64,000 bases of DNA, taken from positions 82,793,201 through 82,857,200 of the forward strand of contig OZ038422.1 in assembly GCA_964036155.1 (NCBI GenBank). The letters run 5' to 3'. Both the position numbers and the translations under genes were made by a program. Source of the stretch: Diploscapter coronatus (lineage: Eukaryota; Nematoda; Chromadorea; Rhabditida; Rhabditidae). This document shows positions 57,335 to 64,000 of the stretch, piece by piece; positions within the stretch are counted from its first letter, which is position 1, and the number at the start of each line of letters is the position of its first letter. The notes beneath the pieces were generated by a model. That model made no database searches. It saw only the letters and a list, made by a program, of their open reading frames with translations, and was not told the DNA's origin.

Positions 57335-58262
57335 TTAAGACGCATTCTTTGAGTGGCCCGAACAAAGGCCGGACAACTGCAAAAGTGTCTCGGATCCGAA
57401 CCAAACTTATATGGTGGATACACCCATGGACCCTGATCACAAAAATGGGGAGATCAGGTCCCGCCCCCAAAAGTGGGCGGGGCTAGGTGGGGGTCAAGGT
57501 TGAGCATTTTCACGATTTGACACCCCTCAGGGGGTACAAATAAAACTTTTTTGCTATAAAGGATTTTTGAAAAATTTAAAAAGGATGAACATGGCCATGA
57601 GATGTATTTTCTAAAAATATATAGATTTTAGGGGATCAACCACTTGTTTGGGGCTGGAGGGGATCCCAGAGTCAAAAGTATCAAAAATAGCAGTTTCAAA
57701 AAAATGCGTATTTTGCACAAAATCGACCATAACTCGAAAATTTTGTTATTTGTTGGTAAAATTTGATTTCATATTCGGATTCTCCTGGTGATTCTGCATC
57801 TTATACACCAAAAATTAGGTCCAAATAAGGGGGACACCTATAACATTACTATCGCACCAAAGTTGGCGACCCAAATATCGAAATTTCAATTTTGAGGGTT
57901 AGACTCCACAATATGTATAACAATTGATAGAGCTCATCAAACTGAGCAACTTTTGTGACGACACTTCATTGTTATCTATTATGGTATGGGAGTGGTACTT
58001 TAAAAACCAAAAATAGAGATAAATTTTTAGAAAAATAGTACGAGAATATTTTCATAGGTAGTTTACTCTAATTTGGGCTTAAATTGAAATTAGAGACATC
58101 CATTATTTACTTTCATTCAATTTGAAGTCGAACGATACCAAACATGATATTGCGCCAAATGGTAGAGACCCATATGGGTTTGGTTTGGATTTGTGGAAAT
58201 TTTCCCATTGTCCGAACCCCCTCTAGAAGTTGTTCTGTTTATTCGTGGAGTGGCTCTTAACC
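57335..58262. repeat. Long foldback element, family B, copy 2, with unrelated core
   Basis: The left 200 bp match the half-arms of the element at 43679-44138 (CGGACAACTGCAAAAGTGTC, GGATCCGAACCAAACTTATA, CCCCCAAAAGTGGGCGGGGC). The right end is a diverged complement (CCATATGGGTTTGGTTTGGA, ATTGTCCGAACCCC, TTATTCGTGGAGTGGCTCTTAA). The ~600 bp core is absent from copy 1 and has no long open frame. It may be the less deleted form of the element. Confidence 0.7.
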
Positions 58263-59746
58263 TGTGTCGAACAAATCGAGACTGTCATTTAATATAAGTA
58301 GAGAACGCAAGCTCCGCCCCTTTCATGAAGGCGAGATCAAAGAGTGATTTTTCGTCAAAAATTTGTAGCAATTTTATGAAGTGATTTTATATCTATTTTT
58401 TCTAGTTATTAAATGTGCTAGTAGAGAACGTTCTTGCTTTCTGAACATGGCCAGAAACACGACGCGAGCCTACCAAATCGTACAGTAGTACAGTAAACTT
58501 TTTAAAATGCTTAGTATTTCTCTTCATCGATTAAAAGATTTACTTTTGTCTTCTTTATATTTTGGTAAAAAGAAAAATATAAAATCTTCAGATACAAGCC
58601 AACTTATGAAATCCCTTATAAACAACGTGCTTAAATGCGAATTTACGTTCAATTTGTTGTGACGTTATACGATCAAATTGCAGAGTGGGGATAGCTTTTG
58701 CTCATAAGTATGAAAGAAAGTATTTATCAATCGGAATAATCTAAGAAAATTCCTAAAACAAAACGCCTTATAAAGCATTGCTCTCTTTGAAATCTCCTTT
58801 CTCTTTCTTATTCAAAAACAGGGCGCAGTTAGTCTTTGACGAAAAATTATCTGCAAAAAGTGAGCCTTGCATCGTCGCTTTTAGATACCTGCATCTCGGG
58901 TTAGACTGATCCATCTTTCAAACGATTTTCTGTGCCTAAATCCCAAAGAAAAACTCATTCATCCAATCTAAGGGTTATGATTTTGTCTTCACATTCGGAA
59001 AATCAATTGCGCCCTTCAAATATAAGAAAAAATTCCTCAATTTGATATTCATCCTAAAGCATTCAAATAGCCCGCGCTATCGGCCTTTATTGTTCTGATT
59101 TATCTCCCTTTCTTTCATTGGCCTGTGGATTTTTCTCCTTCTCATAATCAGATTATCTCTAACTGGACGTCAATGCCCTCTCATCACCATGATATGCTGA
59201 AGCATAGTGAAATAAGATTAGCTGAGATAAATTCTTTGAAACACATGCAGGCAGAATCTCTCAGTTTCTTATTTTTTGCTTTATAAATCTCTCCCCAATC
59301 AGTCGTCTGATGGTGACTTCCATTCTGATAGCCGATTAAGAGATTCTCGTTGATGTCTTTCCATTGTCTCTTTTTCAATGCTCTCGCATTGCGCGTCTTC
59401 ATCACTTTCACTGCAAGGAAGGCGTCTGTTTCTGGTGATTTTTGACCGCATTAGAACAATAGATCAAGCCTTCTTCAATCTCACATTTTAAAATGCTATT
59501 TCTGTGATGTTGAGAAACATCACGAACGAAATGGAAGCGGAATGTGGGCGAAATATGAGAGGAAAGTGGCAGAAGCTCAGATTATGCACGGAGCCCCCCA
59601 TTTTTAAGCAGGCAAATCTCTCCGAGCATCATATCATTTATCCCCTCAACTTGTTAAATCTTTAAAGAGTCTTGAAAAACCTCTTAGCAGTCGTCATCAT
59701 TTTCAGGTGAGTGAACGTTACCAGCAGCAGTAGCTTCCACGTTGAT

Positions 59747-60903
59747 TTCTAGGCCAAGTACAGATCAATCTTCAGATGGAACGCTGCTTTCTGAAGCTAC
59801 AACTGCTGAAATAAGACCATATTGTGGAATCAAGTCTGTTACTATACCATCTTCGAGCCCCCCAAACGCGACCCACGCCTGCCTCAGGTATAAGACTTGC
59901 AATAGATACGAAAGAAATACTCATCGCTAATGAAATTTCAATCAGACAGAGAAACCGGTCTTATAAGTCTTTAGTTCTGATCCTTCCTGTGAAGTTCGTG
60001 TTTTGTGTTAACATCACATCTCACAATAATTGAATTAGACTGACTTGATGATATTTAGCATTCTTTTCAGTTGAATAAACCTGCAATATTAATTCAATCC
60101 ATATAAATTTCAGACTATAACAAGTGGGGCATCTCATGGGCCTACTACCCTTCTGATAATGACCTGTTATGGGTAGATTTGAAATTCCTTGATTTGTCTT
60201 CATGTTATCTCATTTCACATCCACTTGTTACCTCCATCAGCTTCTGCAAAATCGAAAACTTGTGCTGAAACTAGATGAAAGTCATGATAGACGTTTCGCC
60301 CCAGTTTATCAAGATATAGAATTTCAGACCCTTAGTGGAGGCGGCCTCTATTATACTGTCGATGAATTTGGTGCCTTCGCCTGTCAACGAGATGGTCCAC
60401 CGGATGCCATGCCAACAAGCTTCTACTCTCAGGAACAATGGAATTATCTCATTTCAAGCGAGACGGATTTTTACGAATCGAGTCGAATTAGTGTTTCGAA
60501 AGGGCTTCTACAGAAAAAGTGCTGGAAATTGAACATTTCAAAGCACTTTTTTCTCTCAGAAAGTAGTTTTATGCCTAGTACGCTCTCTATGAAAATCAAT
60601 TCAATTTTAGCTTTCAGGCATCCGGATCGACCTACCCACGTGGATTTGGGCTTTACTATGACGGAGCTGATGTGTTGAGGTGGTTGGATGGAAGGTCTGG
60701 AGATGTTCTGGTTCTTGGGAGGGGCAAGCGTATAACTTGCTGTCAAAATGGATCAATTTCTATGTTCAGCTTAGATTATTTTTCTCTTTTCAATACCGTC
60801 AACTGGCTTCTACCACCGTTCAGCATGACCAACAGTTCTGGAAACGAAAACAACGGCATCGAAGTCGTTCTTGGACTTATCTGGAACTTCATTCTACTCT
60901 AAT
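59747..60903 (+). pseudogene. C-type-lectin-like locus, unresolved or broken
   Basis: Three exon-like stretches are visible: 59747-59889 (Ser/Thr-rich, ending PPNATHACLR), 60327-60490 (LYYTVDEFGAFACQRDG, then FYSQEQWNYLISSE) and about 60614-60780, open to 60903 (FGLYYDGADVLRWLDGR). The second and third follow the order of a C-type lectin domain: a first Cys, a SQEQWNYL helix, then a WLDG motif. However, the available donors after the second stretch are in phase 1 and the third needs phase 0, so no intact frame could be assembled. It is either a degenerate lectin gene or my splice choice is wrong. It lies directly upstream of the intact lectin gene. Confidence 0.35.
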
Positions 60904-61245
60904 TGTGAGAATACAATTTGATACCAACTTTAAATGACCCAATGATTCAAAAGTCTGTCTTCTGCAAGACGCCGTCTCCATGATTCTAACCTGAAATATA
61001 GAACGGTCCTTCCACATGTTCTTCTAACGATATGAAATAAATTAAACATTTTACCTTTTTTCAGAAAATGGTGCGTACAGTGTTGGTCACATCAATCTAA
61101 TTCTACACTAGGTCAAATTAAGAAGATTGCGAACATTCGGAGTTTTTGTCAACGTGAAGCGAGACCAAGCTTAACAATTTCTAATTTTTATCATTCCTGA
61201 ACAAATCGAAAGTCATTACTCTAAAAATCGCAAAATTAGTATTTA

Positions 61246-61314
61246 CAGTATCGTGCAAAAGTAATGGATAATAAGAAAAAAAAGCTCATTATCCATCACT
61301 TTTGCACGGTACTG
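61246..61314. mobile_element. Mariner-type MITE, 69 bp, TA target duplication
   Basis: Terminal inverted repeats CAGTATCGTGCAAAAGTAAT(GGATAAT) and CAGTACCGTGCAAAAGTGAT(GGATAAT) match at 25 of 27 positions and are directly flanked by TA on both sides. The core is an A-rich loop of about 15 bp. TA flanks and the GTGCAAAAGT word are typical of Tc1/mariner ends. No transposase is present. Confidence 0.85.
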
Positions 61315-61549
61315 TACGTGATTTCCTCTATATGCAACAGTCATACCTAGAAATATAATTCACGAGAAGTTGACTAAAAGATAAGGAAGAATTGTCGACG
61401 GCATACAATGAAATTTGTCAGGCTAGTAGCCGACTGGACTAGGCGTCCATCAGCTTCGTTTTCTCTCGTCTTCTTTATCAATTATCATTGGCTCTTACCG
61501 TTTTCTGCTTCTCTCTCTCTCTCTATATCTTCCAATCGTATAAAAGCCG

Positions 61550-61602
61550 TTCTAGGGAGGACGATTGCCAGAAAGCCCTTGCGATCTACCCCCGGTATAT
61601 CT
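61550..61602 (+). repeat. Dispersed ~50 bp repeat, copy 2
   Basis: CTAGGGAGGACGATTGCCAG followed by AAAGCCCTTGCGATCTACCCCCGG, related to 28393-28445 on the same strand. Confidence 0.55.
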
Positions 61603-61919
61603 TCTTAACAAACTTTTCTCTGTAACTTGTAATTAACCAAACTTCTATCAAAACGACCTGGTATCATAACTAGATTTTCGTTTGACGAAAGTTCTCCCTA
61701 ATTCTGTACAAAAGGAAGCAAGGCTTCTTCTTCTCACATACTGCTCTGATATTTCTAATACGGCCCTTCGATTCTATTTGGTTCCTCGATTCAACTGTCT
61801 TTCTACCGTTCCTTTTTGATATCTCTATGGGAAAATTATAACAATTTATCTCAAAATTACAAATTGCCAAAAATTCGAAGAATAAATCATCGACTTTTTA
61901 GGCTACAGTATTGTCAACA

Positions 61920-63916
61920 ATGATGAACTTTGTAGTTCTTCTGTTTCTCTTCAAATGGTCAAATTCCTGTCTGACAACACCGGACATGGACCTGCCTCCT
62001 GTCCAACCCACTACTGAACCAGGTAAATTATCACTGCGTATTAAATGAATTTGCTACTTTTGAAAAGATCCGCTACACATGGCTTTTCCAAATTTTATCT
62101 CTTCACAATGAATGTGGAATGGGCTTATAATTCCATCTGATCTAGGTTTTTTGGCAAGTCGGCCATCACATTGCTTTGTAAAATCTCCTAATCATCGGCT
62201 CAGACTACCGATATTAAAGTCTAAAATAAGGCATAAAATTGCACAAACTCAACAACACTAGATATAGATACGACGGTATCCACTTCGTCCACATCAACGC
62301 CTACAACCACGTCCACGTCTACGTCCACATCCACATCGACGTCCACAACTACACCCACGTCCACATCAACAACCACATCAACGTCCACAACAACTACAAC
62401 AACAACTACTACTACCACAGACGTTTGTTTCCAAGATCAAGGTCCATTAGCTGGTTGTCGTAAGTCTTAGCAACTTTTCAAGCCAACCATTTTATTATCA
62501 ATTCAAGGGAAATCTATTGCCCGAGTCCATAAATTTCATTGATTTTTTTTTCGGAGGAATCGTTTTGTTTTCTGGAAAAACTACTGTATATGTTCCGAGA
62601 GCATATTCATTCATTAAATTCGATTCAAATTCATACATCAAATCTGTAAGAATAGTGTATCAATTACAAAGAAAGCGTTATCACTTCTTTTTAACCAAAT
62701 AACTATCAACATCAAACTTGTATGAATAAGCGACCAAATCATTTCTCAAAAATAGCATGATCTTACTCTTCCTCAATAATATTCATTCTGATTAAAGAAT
62801 AAAGAAAAATGCCTTTTTCTTCAAGCAAAAAAACGTTTTTCAAATCTAAATTCAACAATTTCAGAGGCACAATGTCCTCCTCCCTGGGAATTTGTTAACG
62901 GCAAATGCTATCGGGTGATTGTTGAATATTATTTACGTTTTAGTTTTGTTTTGTGAATAGCAAGGATTTTAGTTTTTTGGCACTGATGTCACCTCGGACG
63001 TAGCAGCTGCGAACTGCAGGGCATTATGCCTCCCTCCCTCCTCAATATGCCATCTACCAAGAGTCTACAGCGAACAGCAAGGCATAGAATTATGGAATTG
63101 GGGTAAGCAATTTCGTGAGAATTTATTAGTGTATAAATTAATTTGGAGCATTCGATTTCTAAATTGAGTGTTTTTTTTTTCATTTTGCGGCATTAATAAG
63201 ACTACTCGCAAAGGAAACTAGTGGTTAGAGAGGCCAATCAATTTTTAACATTGATTTTAACGTTTAAATTTGATATCAGTCTGACCATCGAAGTCATACT
63301 GATCTCAACGCTTTTTAGATCTTCGAAAATAATCTATTCTAAGTAAAGCTATATCATATTTGTAAAGCGAACCTCTCCTACTGTAGCTTTCCCGAATTTT
63401 TCGGACAATAAACTCCGCCTACTATTTATTAAAAGACGTAATTTAACATAAAACCCATCCAAATTGTATTGAGACTGGCCAAAATTTCTTACTAACTAAA
63501 TTTGATTAAAAACTAAATAGGATAATTAAAATCATCTATTGATTTTCTCCTTTTTCAGTGGCTATGAAGAATGGCTTCTCTACCATCTCTTGGATTGATG
63601 TAAATAAAATCATGCTTAATTCTGCTGTGAGTCATCATTCTACTTATAGGCAATTTTGAAAAGTAGGACGATAGAAACATAGGAAAATAGTAAAAGATTA
63701 GAGGAGGGAAGGGTAGGCTAGAGCATCTTCTACCATATTATTTCGCATACTCCTATGATTTATCGTTCTACATTTCCAGGTTGTCTACTATGATTAGTTC
63801 AAGGATATTTGTTTTCGTACTTTCTATCGCTCTGTATTTTTATCTATAAAAATTTAGACAGTGCGTGTACAAAACAGTGATGGCGTAGAATATACATGTA
63901 CCTTTTGGAATCCTGG
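61920..63916 (+). CDS. Mucin-like C-type lectin, 3' end outside window
   Basis: Six exons are seen (61920-62022, 62262-62459, 62865-62914, 62973-63102, 63559-63626, 63858-63916), all in phase; the gene continues past the window. It begins with a signal peptide (MMNFVVLLFLFKWSNS). Exon 2 encodes about 50 residues of almost pure Thr/Ser/Pro, a likely O-glycosylated stalk. Exon 3 opens a C-type lectin domain with the nematode-typical CPPPWEFVNGKCYR, followed by VAAANCRALC and SIC segments and a later CTFWNPG. The expected WND carbohydrate-binding motif is not seen in the visible part. Nematode CLEC proteins of this kind are secreted, often in gut or cuticle, with roles in microbe recognition. 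The last donor is GG|GTAATT at 63916. Confidence 0.75.
62270..62420 (+). repeat. Thr/Ser codon microsatellite in lectin exon 2
   Basis: Repeated ACGTCCACATC-type units turn into ACAACTACTACT triplets. The plus strand encodes Thr and Ser; the minus strand reads as Val/Asp repeats, a shadow. The tract length is likely polymorphic. Confidence 0.8.
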
Positions 63917-64000
63917 GTAATTGAAAAAAATTTCTCTGTAACCATGGTTTTAATTGGATAGTTGAATCAAAGATCTATAGCAAGAATACCTCGACTCTTA

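Larger units (their letters stand above)
55035..59700. other. Repeat-rich region without recognisable genes
   Basis: No exon chain on either strand. It contains a perfect inverted repeat at 55168-55202, the long foldback at 57335-58262 and numerous small repeats. The open frames at 56895-57167 (+) and 59184-59411 (-) have no splice context and resemble nothing I know. The segment looks like an insertion-tolerant accessory block next to the candidate transferred GH16 gene. Confidence 0.5.
60904..61919. other. Intergenic region upstream of the lectin gene
   Basis: Holds the mariner-type MITE at 61246-61314, a CT microsatellite at 61508-61524, and the ~50 bp dispersed repeat at 61550-61602 preceded by a TATAAAAG word at 61539-61546. 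No coding exon seen. Confidence 0.5.

Noticed and set aside
62221..62463. Val/Asp repeat frame (minus) and His/Asn repeat frame (plus)
   Set aside because: Other-frame readings of the Thr/Ser microsatellite in lectin exon 2, whose frame continues into a lectin domain.
1..64000. CRISPR arrays, rRNA genes or prokaryotic operons
   Set aside because: No regularly spaced direct repeats or rRNA-like sequence seen, and every confident gene is split by spliceosomal introns.

Overview
The window reads as animal nuclear DNA, most likely from a nematode. Genes are split by many short AT-rich introns with TTTCAG-type 3' splice sites. Several start codons lie only 1 to 8 bases after such an acceptor, as expected for spliced-leader trans-splicing. 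Same-strand genes are tightly packed in operon-like groups, and the gene families (a POS/MEX-like CCCH protein, a very divergent beta-catenin-like armadillo protein, C-type lectins) fit a nematode. I cannot name the species. Every exon model was built by eye from splice sites and reading frame; where I give a protein length, the summed exons are divisible by three.

Layout: 0.3-3.1 kb (-) CCCH zinc-finger RNA-binding protein; 5.6-8.7 kb (+) MBOAT lysophospholipid acyltransferase; 10.0-15.3 kb (-) divergent armadillo/beta-catenin-like protein; 15.3-21.9 kb gene-poor; 21.9-25.1 kb (+) Hsp70 ATPase domain joined to kelch repeats; 26.5-27.2 kb (-) bHLH factor; 29.2-30.8 kb (-) TMX2, head to head with 31.0-35.0 kb (+) TRAP1, which is followed at 288 bp by 35.3-37.2 kb (+) Derlin; 38.7-41.1 kb (-) a secreted kelch protein whose kelch part is an inverted duplicate of the one in the Hsp70 gene; 41-44 kb gene-free with a large palindrome; 44.4-49.2 kb (-) an operon-like run of RPB8, an NDUFAF8-like twin-CX9C protein, UTP23 and an unknown Cys-rich secreted protein; 49.7-53.0 kb (+) CHK1 kinase; 53.9-55.0 kb (-) a fungal-type GH16 glucanase; 55-59.7 kb repeat-rich; 59.7-60.9 kb a broken or unresolved C-type-lectin-like locus; 61.9 kb to the right edge (+) a mucin/C-type lectin gene cut by the window.

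Most striking are the Hsp70-kelch fusion and its partner. The Hsp70 part stops at residue 379, almost exactly the canonical end of the nucleotide-binding domain, and continues in frame into kelch blades. The same kelch exons, with the same exon lengths and similar introns, sit 13.5 kb away in inverted orientation behind a signal peptide and an unrecognised helical region. This looks like a kelch cassette moved by recombination in an intron. Other notable points are a 3-base gap between the NDUFAF8-like and UTP23 reading frames inside one exon, recurrent 5' splice sites with C at intron position 3, and at least a dozen foldback (MITE-like) elements in introns and intergenic DNA.
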